Source: Planctomycetales bacterium 71-10
Lineage (GTDB): Bacteria; Planctomycetota; Planctomycetia; Isosphaerales; Isosphaeraceae
Assembly (NCBI GenBank): GCA_001898385.1
Contig: MKTT01000083.1
Span: forward strand, 1 to 64,000
DNA length: 64,000 bases
Direction: 5' to 3'
Shown: one piece after another, positions 47,782-55,518 of the stretch
Position numbering within the stretch: the stretch's first letter is position 1
How the letters are laid out: the number at the start of each line of letters is the position of its first letter
Program-made: the position numbers and the translations under genes
Notes under the pieces: generated by a model
Databases searched by the model: none
The model's input: only the letters and a program-made list of their open reading frames with translations
Told to the model about the DNA's origin: nothing

Positions 47782-48309
47782 TCAGGCCTGGATCGTGGCC
47801 TCGCCCTTCTTCCAGTTGCAGGGGCACAGCTCGTCGGACTGCACGGCGTCGAGGACCCGCAGGATCTCGTCGACGCTCCGGCCGACGTTGCCGTTGTAGA
47901 CCGCGACCCACTGGATGACGCCGTTGGGGTCGACCAGGAACGTCGCCCGGTTGGCGTAGCCCTCGACCGGGTCGCAGATCCCCAGCGCCGGGGCGAGCTT
48001 CTGCGCGGCGATCAGCGGGTAGTTCAGGTTGTGCAGGTCGTCGTGGTCGCGGCTCCAGGCCAGGTGCGAGAACTCGTTGTCCGTGCTGCCGCCGACGACC
48101 TCGCAGTCGCGGTCCTTGAAATCCGGCAGCCGGCGGCTGAACTCCACCAGCTCCGTCGGGCAGACGAACGTGAAGTCCTTCGGGTAGAAGAAGTAGACCA
48201 CCCACTTGCCTTCGTACTGCTCGTCGCTGACGGTCACGAGGGCCTCGGGGCCGCTGTTGAAGCTCGCCTTCGCCGTGAACGCGGGGAACTTGTCGCCGAC
48301 GGTCAACAT
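47782..48309 (-). CDS. ahpC: AhpC-type 2-Cys peroxiredoxin
   Basis: This 175-residue peroxidase reduces hydrogen peroxide and organic hydroperoxides. The peroxidatic Cys50 is in FVCPTE, with Thr47 and Arg in TDNEF-SHLAW-type surroundings typical of the Prx1/AhpC group. Resolving Cys is 162 or 164 in ELCPCNW. ATG 48309 has no alternative. It is transcribed away from oxyR, from the promoter at 48399-48426, and should have been followed directly by ahpD before the repeats and IS110 entered. Confidence 0.93.
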   Translation of the reverse strand: MLTVGDKFPAFTAKASFNSGPEALVTVSDEQYEGKWVVYFFYPKDFTFVCPTELVEFSRRLPDFKDRDCEVVGGSTDNEFSHLAWSRDHDDLHNLNYPLIAAQKLAPALGICDPVEGYANRATFLVDPNGVIQWVAVYNGNVGRSVDEILRVLDAVQSDELCPCNWKKGEATIQA

Positions 48310-48392
48310 CTTCGCTCGATCTCCAATGTCCGGGATACTGGGCCTCGGCCGAGAGCGTCCTCGGCCGGCGTCTGATCTCTCCGGCGGTTTCC

Positions 48393-48457
48393 GTCCTTAT
48401 AGTAATCGCTGAACCGTATAATTCAACGGGCGCGATCGGCATAGGTGCTATAAGGAC
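48393..48457. promoter_or_regulatory. OxyR-type operator and promoters between ahpC and oxyR
   Basis: A perfect 10-bp inverted repeat, GTCCTTATAG at 48393-48402 and CTATAAGGAC at 48448-48457, is separated by 45 bases. Inside, minus-strand TTGAAT (48426-48421) lies 16 bases before TACTAT (48404-48399), a promoter toward ahpC whose -10 overlaps one arm. The other arm overlaps the AAGGA ribosome site of oxyR, which suggests autoregulation. A nearer half-site, ATAG-GTG-CTAT, spans 48441-48451. This fits binding of a LysR-type tetramer. Confidence 0.65.
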
Positions 48458-48462
48458 AGATT

Positions 48463-49353
48463 ATGGAAATCCAGCAGCTCCGGATGTTCCTGAAGGTGGC
48501 GGAGCAGGGGAGCTTCACCCGCGCGGCGCGGGACTGCGGGGTGAGCCAGCCGGCGATCAGCCAGCAGATCGGCAAGCTGGAGGCGACCCTGGGCCGGCCG
48601 CTGTTCGAGCGGCAGGGGAGGCAGGTGGCGCTCACGGAGGCGGGCGAGACGCTTCGACGACGGGCGATGCAGATCGTTTCGCTCGTGGAGGATACGGCGC
48701 GGCTGCTGTGCGACGACGGCGAGACGGGGAAGGTGGTGGTCTCGGCCATCCCGACGGTCGCGCCGTACCTGATGCCGGGCCTGCTGGAGACGTTCCACGA
48801 CCGCCACCCCCGGGCGCGGGTGGAGGTGAACGAGGAGGTGACGGAGGCGGTCGTCCGCCGCTGCGGCCTCGGCGAGATCGACGTCGGCGTGCTGGCGATG
48901 CCGGCCTCGCGCGGCTACCTGAAGTTCGAGACCCTGTTCCAGGAGGAGTTGCTGCTGGTCACGGCGGCCGACCACCCGCTGGCCGGCCGCGATCGGGTGG
49001 AGCTGGACGACCTCCGCGACTTCCCGTTCGTCCTGTTGGACGAGGCGCATTGCCTCTCCGACGACATCCGCGGCTTCTGCCGTCGTCGACTGTTCCAGCC
49101 CGTGACCACCGGCCGGGTGAGCCAGCTCGCGACGGTGCAAGAGCTGGTCGCGCAGGGCTTCGGCATCTCGCTCGTCCCCGCGATGGCCGTCCGACCCGAT
49201 CCGTCGGGCCGGCTCCGCTATCGGTCCCTCGACGGCGAGCGCCCCTCGCGCACCATCACCGCCTGCTGGAACCCCGACCGCTACCAGTCGCGACTGATGC
49301 TCAGCTTCCTGGAGACGCTGAAACGGACGCGCATTGTTCCGTCGAAAACATAA
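48463..49353 (+). CDS. oxyR: OxyR-like LysR regulator
   Basis: This 296-residue regulator has the LysR N-terminal helix-turn-helix (FLKVAEQGSFTRAARDCGVSQP style, residues about 9-30) and a C-terminal sensor domain with Cys197 and Cys206 in AHCLSDDIRGFC. These match the peroxide-sensing pair of OxyR (199 and 208 in E. coli). It is divergent from ahpC. The last codons and the stop lie inside a short repeat whose second copy starts at 49397, so the C-terminus SKT may derive from the repeat. Confidence 0.93.
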   Translation: MEIQQLRMFLKVAEQGSFTRAARDCGVSQPAISQQIGKLEATLGRPLFERQGRQVALTEAGETLRRRAMQIVSLVEDTARLLCDDGETGKVVVSAIPTVAPYLMPGLLETFHDRHPRARVEVNEEVTEAVVRRCGLGEIDVGVLAMPASRGYLKFETLFQEELLLVTAADHPLAGRDRVELDDLRDFPFVLLDEAHCLSDDIRGFCRRRLFQPVTTGRVSQLATVQELVAQGFGISLVPAMAVRPDPSGRLRYRSLDGERPSRTITACWNPDRYQSRLMLSFLETLKRTRIVPSKT

Positions 49354-49440
49354 GAGGAAGCTGATGAAAAGCGTCCTTCTCCCACGAGGGTGCTGCGTCG
49401 AAAACATAGGAAGAGGGTGATGACAAGCATCCTTCTCCCC
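49341..49440. repeat. Tandem 56-base repeat after oxyR
   Basis: GTCGAAAACATA begins at 49341 and again at 49397. Each is followed by GA-rich bases, TGATGA, AAGC and TCCTTCTCCC. The first copy contains the oxyR stop. Related copies in reverse orientation are at 49605-49685 and 44813-44846. Confidence 0.7.
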
Positions 49441-49584
49441 TTGAGGGAGAAGGTGGCCGGAGGCCGGATGAGGGGTCGATCGCCTCCGCATCCCTCATCG
49501 AATCCCGGCTTTGCGTCCCACGGCCCCGGTCGCGCCACCCCTCATCCGGCCCTTCGGGCCACCTTCTCCCTCAAGGGGAGAAGG
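49431..49584. repeat. REP-like palindromic element, intact copy 2
   Basis: The left half is CCTTCTCCCC-TTG-AGGGAGAAGG, a GGCC-GGA-GGCC hairpin and GGATGAGGGG. The right half mirrors it: CCCCTCATCC, GGCCC-TTC-GGGCC and CCTTCTCCC-TCA-AGGGGAGAAGG. The middle is about 60 bases. It is shorter than the two 178-base copies but has the same plan. It fills most of the oxyR-lipoprotein gap. Confidence 0.75.
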
Positions 49585-49604
49585 GATTATGCACGCTCGC
49601 TCTC

Positions 49605-49685
49605 AGCGTTTTCGACGGAGCACCACGAGGGGAGAAGGGGGGATTCATGCTCCCACTCCGATGTCTTCGACGGAGCAGACGCGCG
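49605..49685. repeat. Reverse copies of the TTCGACGGAGCA repeat
   Basis: GTTTTCGACGGAGCACC (49608 on) and TCTTCGACGGAGCAG (49663 on) repeat the unit of 49341-49440 on the other strand, with GAGGGGAGAAGG between. No gene is present in 49585-49685. Confidence 0.55.
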
Positions 49686-49880
49686 TCAATTGAGCGCCCG
49701 GTGCGCCTTGCGGACCGCGTCGCCGACCTTGCGCTTCCCCTGCCATTCGCGATTGGGGCCGTCCGCGGCGGGCGCGGCGTCGGCCGGCGGGGGCGGGGCG
49801 ACGGGTCCGCTCTGAGGGCCGCAGCCGGCGACGAGGGCCAGCAGCAGGGAGGGGGCGAGGAAGGCGGGTCGGGTTCGCAT
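49686..49880 (-). CDS. Small putative lipoprotein
   Basis: This 64-residue protein has a signal peptide with lipobox LVAG-C at residue about 20, so it should be lipid-anchored after cleavage. The mature part is 45 residues: proline- and alanine-rich, then NREWQGKRKVGDAVRKAHRAL. Small lipoprotein genes often sit beside DUF1559 genes in Planctomycetes. Here the REP-like copy 3 lies between this gene and the DUF1559 gene. Function unknown. Confidence 0.65.
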   Translation of the reverse strand: MRTRPAFLAPSLLLALVAGCGPQSGPVAPPPPADAAPAADGPNREWQGKRKVGDAVRKAHRALN

Positions 49881-49957
49881 CGACGTGGGGCTCGCCGGGC
49901 CAGGGGGCGGGTTGGGGATGCCAAAGACTGTTCCAGAAGGTCGCGGGGCACCGCGAC

Positions 49958-50135
49958 GCCTTCCCCCCTCGCGGGGGAAGGCAGACCCCGAAGGGGTCGG
50001 ATGAGGGGGACGCTATGCACCGGCTCCGTCGGGATTCGAAGGCCCGTCCGACCGGCTCGGGATCACGACGGCCGTCCGGCGCGTCGTCTCCCTCATCCGG
50101 CCCTGCGGGCCACCTTCCCCCGCCAGGGGGGAAGG
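49958..50135. repeat. REP-like palindromic element, intact copy 3
   Basis: This is an intact 178-base copy: GCCTTCCCCC/GGGGGAAGGC hairpin, GACCCC-GAA-GGGGTC hairpin, GGATGAGGGGGACG, a middle with GGCCCGTCC and GACGGCCGTC, then CCCTCATCC, GGCCC-TGC-GGGCC and CCTTCCCCC/GGGGGAAGG. In reverse orientation it aligns across its full length with copy 1, which carries the IS110. It contains unoccupied IS110 target sequences at both inner ends. Confidence 0.75.
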
Positions 50136-50165
50136 ACGTTCCAATGCACCTTCTAAAACAGACAC

Positions 50166-51230
50166 TCAGTAGGAGTCGGCGCTGACGATTTCGCCCTGGT
50201 CCCGGGTCCCGAGGGCCATGTAGGTCGCGATGCCGATCGACTCCTTGAGGAACTTCACCGAGCCGTCGGCGAAGACGAAGTTGGCCCCGCCGGGGTGCTG
50301 GCTGCGGAAGCCCCACTGGCCGAATTCCTTGTAGAGCGGGACGTTCAGGGTCCACGCCTTGTAGTCGGACATGTCGGGGTAGGTCGTGCCGGGGGGGAGC
50401 AGGTCGCCGTCGCCCCCCTTGAGCGGGGCGTTGATGCGCGGGAGCGTGAAGGCGATCCCCTGGGGCCGGGTCGTGTTCTCGACCGGGTAGTTCGACCCCC
50501 AGTAGAACGTGTTCGTCCACTGGTTGAAGACGGGGTCGGGGTCGTTGCGGAACCGGCTGGTCTCGCCGACGAGGATGGTGTTGCTGGTGCCGTCGGTGAA
50601 CGAGGAGATCCGGTGTGACGTCGAGTCGCCGAAGGCCCCGTTGCTGACTTCCCCCTGCCAGCACTCGGGTCCGGCGTAGTAGCCCACCGTGTTCCAGGTG
50701 CCGCCGTTCGCCGCGTAGGACGACGGGGAGTAGCGGTCGCCGGCCGTCCCGGTGGTCTGTCGCCACCCGCCTTCCTCGCTCGGGCAGACGTACGAGGCGA
50801 TCCAGACCCCCGTCCCCGTCGAGTTGACCGCCCCGGCGTGCCCGAACGCCCCCATGCTCTCCGCGGACGCGAAATGGAAGTTTAGCGCGTTGTAGACCGT
50901 CGACTGCTCCATGTTGGCGAGGATCAGGGCGAACAGCGACCAGCCCCGCGGGGCCCCCTGGGTGCCGTAGTCGCAGTTGAACGCGACGTCCATCGGCCCG
51001 TTCATGACCCGGCCGAGCGGGAGCGACCCGTGGGCGCTCTCGTAGTTCATGCAGGCCAGGCCGATCTGCTTCAGATTGTTCACGCACTGCGAGCGCCGCG
51101 CCGCCTCGCGCGCCGCCTGCACGGCGGGGAGGAGGAGGGCGATGAGGACCGCGATGATGGCGATCACCACCAGCAGCTCGATCAGCGTGAAACCTCGCGA
51201 CGGCGCCGGCCTGCGGCATCGGGATGTCAT
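50166..51230 (-). CDS. DUF1559 pseudopilin-like protein
   Basis: This 354-residue protein has the prepilin-like N-terminus [20 protein letters not shown] and the [19 protein letters not shown] helix start shared with the gene at 27888-28850. The body holds [15 protein letters not shown] and ends SQHPGGANFVFADGSVKFLKES, the DUF1559 signature. ATG 51230 has GAGAGG upstream; a GTG at 51251 is less likely. The small lipoprotein gene follows on the same strand. Confidence 0.92.
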   Translation of the reverse strand: MTSRCRRPAPSRGFTLIELLVVIAIIAVLIALLLPAVQAAREAARRSQCVNNLKQIGLACMNYESAHGSLPLGRVMNGPMDVAFNCDYGTQGAPRGWSLFALILANMEQSTVYNALNFHFASAESMGAFGHAGAVNSTGTGVWIASYVCPSEEGGWRQTTGTAGDRYSPSSYAANGGTWNTVGYYAGPECWQGEVSNGAFGDSTSHRISSFTDGTSNTILVGETSRFRNDPDPVFNQWTNTFYWGSNYPVENTTRPQGIAFTLPRINAPLKGGDGDLLPPGTTYPDMSDYKAWTLNVPLYKEFGQWGFRSQHPGGANFVFADGSVKFLKESIGIATYMALGTRDQGEIVSADSY

Positions 51231-51424
51231 GACGGGCCTCTCGGGGGTCACTCGGCGGCTACGACGGACCTCGAACGATCATCGGCCGCGTCCCGGAGAA
51301 TCCTCGGCCGTTCCGCGGCCCGGCGCGCGTCGGGCGGCCGATCCCGACGCCTGATTGGGGTGCGCCTCGCGGATCGGATATGCGATCCGCGCGCCCGCGA
51401 ACGGTCGCGCCACGCACGGGTGAT

Positions 51425-52303
51425 TTACGGCGTGGTACGGGTCGGCCGGCGGTCCGTGACCTCCGCGCGGCCGAGGAGGGGCGTCAGGAACTCCTTCGCC
51501 CGCCGCAGGGCGTCGGCCCCGGCGTGGCTGTGGCGGCTCAGCTCGACATGGAGGCCGCCGCCGTAGCCGACCTCGCGCAGCGCCGCGAGGATCGGCGGGA
51601 AGTCCATCGTCCCCTCGCCGAACATCAGGTGGTCGTGGACGCCCTCGACCATGTCCTCGATGTGGACGTTGGCGATCCGAGGCCCCCAGCGCCGGATGTG
51701 ATCGGCGATCGGCCCGCGCTCGATGCAGTGGACGTGGCCGACGTCCACGGTCAGGTCGAACAGCGGGTGCTTGATGCGTTCGTCGAGCCGGGCGAAGCGG
51801 TCGAAGGTGTCGATGAACATCCCCGGCTCGGGCTCGAACGCCAGCCGCACGCCCTTCGCCTCGGCGTGCTCGACCACCGGCCGCAGTGCCGCGGCCAGCC
51901 GGTCCATCGCCTGGTCCTCGGTCGCCCCGTCGCGGAGGATGCCCGACCAGAACGAGACGATCCCCGAGTCGAGCGCCGCGGCCATGTCGATCGCACGCTT
52001 GAGGAAGTCGACCCGCAGGGCGCGGCGGACGGGGTCGGGGTCCATCAGGGTCGGGTCGTGCTTGAGCCTCGGGTTGAGGAGGTAGCGAGCGCCGGTCTCG
52101 ACGACCCGGCCGAGGCCCAGCGAGTCCAGCAGGTCGCGCGTGGCGACGACCTGGCGCGACAGGACGGCCGGGTCGTCGTAGGGATCGAGCGCTGCGGCGT
52201 CGAGCGTGACGGCGACGCTCTCGTAGCCCTCGTCGGCCAGCAGCCGGATGGCGTCGGACAGGCGGTGGTGGGCGAGGCCGTTGGTGTTGTAACCCAGGAG
52301 CAT
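51425..52303 (-). CDS. Sugar phosphate isomerase/epimerase-like TIM-barrel protein (EboE-like)
   Basis: This 292-residue protein has the xylose-isomerase-like TIM-barrel fold: Glu in FEPEPGMFID, DVGHVHC, and HIEDMVEGVHDHLMFGEGTMDF, the typical metal-binding residues. The closing strand GGLHVELSRH follows. ATG 52303 lies 14 bases after the prenyltransferase stop. In ebo-type clusters a related TIM-barrel protein (EboE) sits with the EboC prenyltransferase. Its substrate is unknown. Confidence 0.8.
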   Translation of the reverse strand: MLLGYNTNGLAHHRLSDAIRLLADEGYESVAVTLDAAALDPYDDPAVLSRQVVATRDLLDSLGLGRVVETGARYLLNPRLKHDPTLMDPDPVRRALRVDFLKRAIDMAAALDSGIVSFWSGILRDGATEDQAMDRLAAALRPVVEHAEAKGVRLAFEPEPGMFIDTFDRFARLDERIKHPLFDLTVDVGHVHCIERGPIADHIRRWGPRIANVHIEDMVEGVHDHLMFGEGTMDFPPILAALREVGYGGGLHVELSRHSHAGADALRRAKEFLTPLLGRAEVTDRRPTRTTP

Positions 52304-52317
52304 CGGGCGACCTCGAT

Positions 52318-53211
52318 TCACGTCGCGTAGAGCCGGCGGGCCAGCAGGAAGGCCGGGGGCCAGAACGCCGCCACGGCCAGCGCCGGGAGCGGCCCGCACG
52401 CCGCGGCGACCAGGGCCACGTCGAGCCAGACCAGCGACAGCACGCCCGTCTTCACGGCCTTCTGGACCCTCTCCGGCGACGGGCTCCGCAGCGCCCGCGT
52501 CCCGGCCGCGAAGACCTTGAACGCCACCGCCGCCAGGACGAACACGCCCAGGAACGAGGCCGCGCAGTCGAGCGGGTCGGCGATCGCGAGCACGACGACG
52601 CCGAGCAGGGCCACGGCCGCTCGCTGGACCCAGAGCCCGATTTTCAGGTTCCTCGCCCCGCCGCCGAACGCCTCGGACCGGCTGATCCAGGTGACGCCCG
52701 CCACGAACAGGCCGAACGCGAACGCCCCGGCCCACGCCGCGGGGCTCTCCGGCCGGCGGGCCGCGACGACGCCCATCAGCATGTTCAGCCCGCGGCACGC
52801 CCCCATCGCCCACGGCCCGAGCCACATTTGTTTGGCCCAGGCGTCGTAGAAGACGATCGCCGCCGCCAGCAGCCCGGCGACCACGAGCGCTGGGCCCGCC
52901 AGGGACGCCAGCGCCAGGCCGAGCGCCAGCCCGCCCCAGCCGATCGCCGCGGCCAGGCCGATCGGCACCGCGCCCGAGGGGAGCGGCCGGCCGGGGCGCT
53001 CGGCGCGGTCGACCTCCAGGTCGAACCAGTCGTTCAGGGCCATCCCGGCGGCATAGAGGCTCATCGAGGCCCCCGCGATCGGCAGCCAGCCGCGCAGGTC
53101 GTCGAGCGCGCCGCCGACGATCAGCCAGCCGGCGAGGCCGTCGGCCGCGGCGGTGAAGACATTGGGGAGCCGGACGAGCTGGAGGACCGGCTTGATCGCG
53201 ACCCGGCTCAT
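52318..53211 (-). CDS. UbiA-family prenyltransferase (EboC-like)
   Basis: This 297-residue membrane enzyme joins a prenyl chain to an acceptor. Eight or nine hydrophobic helices are visible. The first Asp-rich motif is NDWFDLEVD; the second is YDAWAK, shorter than in ubiquinone-type enzymes. The start overlaps the upstream gene stop (ATGA at 53208-53211). Neighbouring TIM-barrel and cyclase genes suggest it prenylates a cyclitol or aromatic compound in an ebo-like pathway. That role is inferred. Confidence 0.88.
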   Translation of the reverse strand: MSRVAIKPVLQLVRLPNVFTAAADGLAGWLIVGGALDDLRGWLPIAGASMSLYAAGMALNDWFDLEVDRAERPGRPLPSGAVPIGLAAAIGWGGLALGLALASLAGPALVVAGLLAAAIVFYDAWAKQMWLGPWAMGACRGLNMLMGVVAARRPESPAAWAGAFAFGLFVAGVTWISRSEAFGGGARNLKIGLWVQRAAVALLGVVVLAIADPLDCAASFLGVFVLAAVAFKVFAAGTRALRSPSPERVQKAVKTGVLSLVWLDVALVAAACGPLPALAVAAFWPPAFLLARRLYAT

Positions 53212-54047
53212 CCGACCAGCGGCTTGAGGACTTCGTAGGCCCGACGCGCCGCGGCGTCCGGGTCGTCCTGGAACGGGTACAGCTCGACCGTCAGCCAGCC
53301 GTCGTAGCCGGTGGACTTGATCGCCGAGACGACCTCGGCGAAGTCGATGACGCCGTCGCCCGGGACCATGTGGTGGTGGACCCGCGTCGCGGCGATGTCC
53401 TCCAGGTGGTAGTGCCTCGTCAGGGGAGCCAGTGCGGCGATGGCCTTCGGCAGGTCTTCCGACATGCAGAAGGCGTGGCCGACGTCGAAGTTCAGCCCCA
53501 GCGCCTCCGACCCGACGCGCTCGTGGATCTCGACGTACTGATCGGTCCGCTCCAGCAGCAGTTCCGGCTCGGGCTCGATGAGGAGCAGGATCCCCAGCTT
53601 CTCCGCGTGCTCGGCCAGGGGCTTGAGCACTTCGACGAACTGGTCGACGGCCTGCGCCCGCGAGACGCCCGGCGGGATCGGCCCACCCGGCTCGGTGGTG
53701 ATGTGCGGCGCGCCCAGCTCGGCGCAGAGGTCCAGCGCCCGTCGGGTGTGGTCGATCCGCACGCGGGCGTAGTTCGGGTCGGGCTCGATGAACGACGGAT
53801 GCCAGTACGGCTGGCGATGGTCGGCCACCGCGTTCATCATGAACGCGTTGATGTTCGAGAACTCCAGGCCCGTCCGCGCCATCGCCTCGCGGATGGCCTT
53901 CTTGGGCCCTTCCAGCAGCCCCGCCGGCCAGGCGTGGGGGACGTCGGCCAGCAGCTCCAGGCCGTCATACCCGATCGCCGCGATCCGCTCCGCGGTCTCG
54001 TCGAACGGGTGCTTCAAATACGCATTCGAGCTGAAGGCGAGTTTCAC
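53208..54047 (-). CDS. Sugar phosphate isomerase/epimerase-like TIM-barrel protein
   Basis: This 279-residue TIM-barrel protein has metal-binding residues in LLIEPEPELLLERT, FDVGHAFC, YHLEDIAATRVHHHMVPGDG and WLTVELYPF, the pattern of AP-endonuclease-2/xylose-isomerase-like enzymes. It is the second such protein in the cluster and about 35% like the first by eye. It overlaps the UbiA gene by four bases. The partner of an upstream inositol-phosphate synthase may act on its product. Confidence 0.85.
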   Translation of the reverse strand: MKLAFSSNAYLKHPFDETAERIAAIGYDGLELLADVPHAWPAGLLEGPKKAIREAMARTGLEFSNINAFMMNAVADHRQPYWHPSFIEPDPNYARVRIDHTRRALDLCAELGAPHITTEPGGPIPPGVSRAQAVDQFVEVLKPLAEHAEKLGILLLIEPEPELLLERTDQYVEIHERVGSEALGLNFDVGHAFCMSEDLPKAIAALAPLTRHYHLEDIAATRVHHHMVPGDGVIDFAEVVSAIKSTGYDGWLTVELYPFQDDPDAAARRAYEVLKPLVG

Positions 54048-54105
54048 GGCGGCGGTCTCGATGCGGCGGTTGAGGGGGGCGGGCCGATTCGATGCAGGCG
54101 GCCGG

Positions 54106-55320
54106 CTACTTCGCCCCCGCCTTGATGGCGGCGGCGTAGGCTTCGAGGCGGGCGAACTGCTTGAAGAAGTCGTTCTCGGGGTCGCCCTCGGGGCCCTTGA
54201 AGAAGCAGGAGAGGTGGAGCATCAGGCCCTTGCCGCCGCGCTGTTTCTCCACGTCGGCGAAGCGGGCGAGGTCGACGCCGAGGGGGGCGGCGAGGAGGCT
54301 GTCGCACCCTTGCCAGGTGAATTGCAGGGCCATCTTCGTGCCGAGGAAGCCCTTGAAGTGGATGTGGTCCCAGGCGGTCTTCCAGTCGCCCATGTCCGGG
54401 ACGTACTCGATCGAGACGACCGAGGCCGGCTTGTAGCCGAGGATCTCGGTGATGACCTTGTCCTTGGTCTCGACCTTGGACGACTTGTTGTGGGGGTCGT
54501 CCAGCACCACGCCGTCGCGGTTGCCGAAGATGTTGTGGCCGACCCAGCTCATGACCTTGAAGTTCCGGTGGGCGAACATCGGCGCCAGCACCGTCTTCAT
54601 CAGGGTCTCGCCGGTCTTGCCGTCCTTGCCGCCATACAGCGAACCCGTCTTCGCCGCCAGCTCGTGCGCGGCGGGGAACGACCCGCCCAGGCTGGGCGTG
54701 AAGTTCAGGTAGGTGTGGCCGCCTCGGAACGCCGCCAGGGCGTAGAGCGAGCTGGACGGCAGGACGGGGTCGCCGGGCCGGTCGAGCACGGCCTCCAGCG
54801 CCGCCAGCGACTCGTGCGGCGAGCCGGTGCGGAACGGGGGCTCGGTGCTGGAGACGTTCAGGACGATGAGGTGATCGATCCCCTCGGCCTGGATGAAGGC
54901 GTCGAGGTCGGCGGCGATGCGGTCGACGGCCTCGCGGGCGGTGCCGTCGGCGTCGTCCGCCCGCCAGTCGCCGAGCTTGGCGACGGTCGGGCTCAGGCCG
55001 TAGCGCGGGGCGGGGCGGACGCGGGCCGAGGCCGCGGCCAGCTCCTCGCGGCAGGCGCGGAGCCATTCGGCGTCGAAGACGCCGGAGGCGTCGCGGAACT
55101 CCTGGGCGGAGGCGTCGAAGGAGGTCTCGCGGATCTCGTGGCCGCCGACGACGAAGTCGCCCGGGTCGGGGAGGGGGAGGTCGCGGAAGGCCGGCAGGTC
55201 GGTCGTCAGCCCGACCTGGTCGACGAGCCCCTTCGCCATCGCGGCGAGCCCGACGGTGATGGTGGTCCCGACCCCGCCGAAGGCCCCCACGAGCCACAAT
55301 CCGACACGCCGACGCGCCAT
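54106..55320 (-). CDS. Inositol-3-phosphate synthase-like enzyme
   Basis: This 404-residue enzyme belongs to the myo-inositol-phosphate synthase family (NAD-dependent cyclisation of glucose 6-phosphate). The NAD motif is VGAFGGVGTT at the N-terminus. The second domain has NFTPSLGGSFP, KTGETLMKTVLAPMF and SWVGHNIFGNRDG, with catalytic lysines. Only the true substrate is open, because bacterial members of this size are diverse. It heads the four-gene cluster and is 58 bases before the first TIM-barrel gene. Confidence 0.88.
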   Translation of the reverse strand: MARRRVGLWLVGAFGGVGTTITVGLAAMAKGLVDQVGLTTDLPAFRDLPLPDPGDFVVGGHEIRETSFDASAQEFRDASGVFDAEWLRACREELAAASARVRPAPRYGLSPTVAKLGDWRADDADGTAREAVDRIAADLDAFIQAEGIDHLIVLNVSSTEPPFRTGSPHESLAALEAVLDRPGDPVLPSSSLYALAAFRGGHTYLNFTPSLGGSFPAAHELAAKTGSLYGGKDGKTGETLMKTVLAPMFAHRNFKVMSWVGHNIFGNRDGVVLDDPHNKSSKVETKDKVITEILGYKPASVVSIEYVPDMGDWKTAWDHIHFKGFLGTKMALQFTWQGCDSLLAAPLGVDLARFADVEKQRGGKGLMLHLSCFFKGPEGDPENDFFKQFARLEAYAAAIKAGAK

Positions 55321-55518
55321 GTTCGCTTCACCTGTTGATGCAGTGCAGGGGGGATGCGGAGGAGGGCGGCCGTCCCCCGGCGCGACGGCGCGCGGGACGG
55401 CTCATGGGAATCATTATGGGCCCTGCACGGCCGCGGTTCAACCCGAGCGAGGCCCGCGGGCGGCCCGTCCCAGCCGGGAGGACCACCCCGACCGTCGCGG
55501 CGGATCTCGACGGGGGCG

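Noticed and set aside
48441..48451. Classical E. coli OxyR site ATAG-N7-CTAT
   Set aside because: The spacing here is three bases, not seven. The larger inverted repeat is a better candidate, so the E. coli consensus is not claimed.
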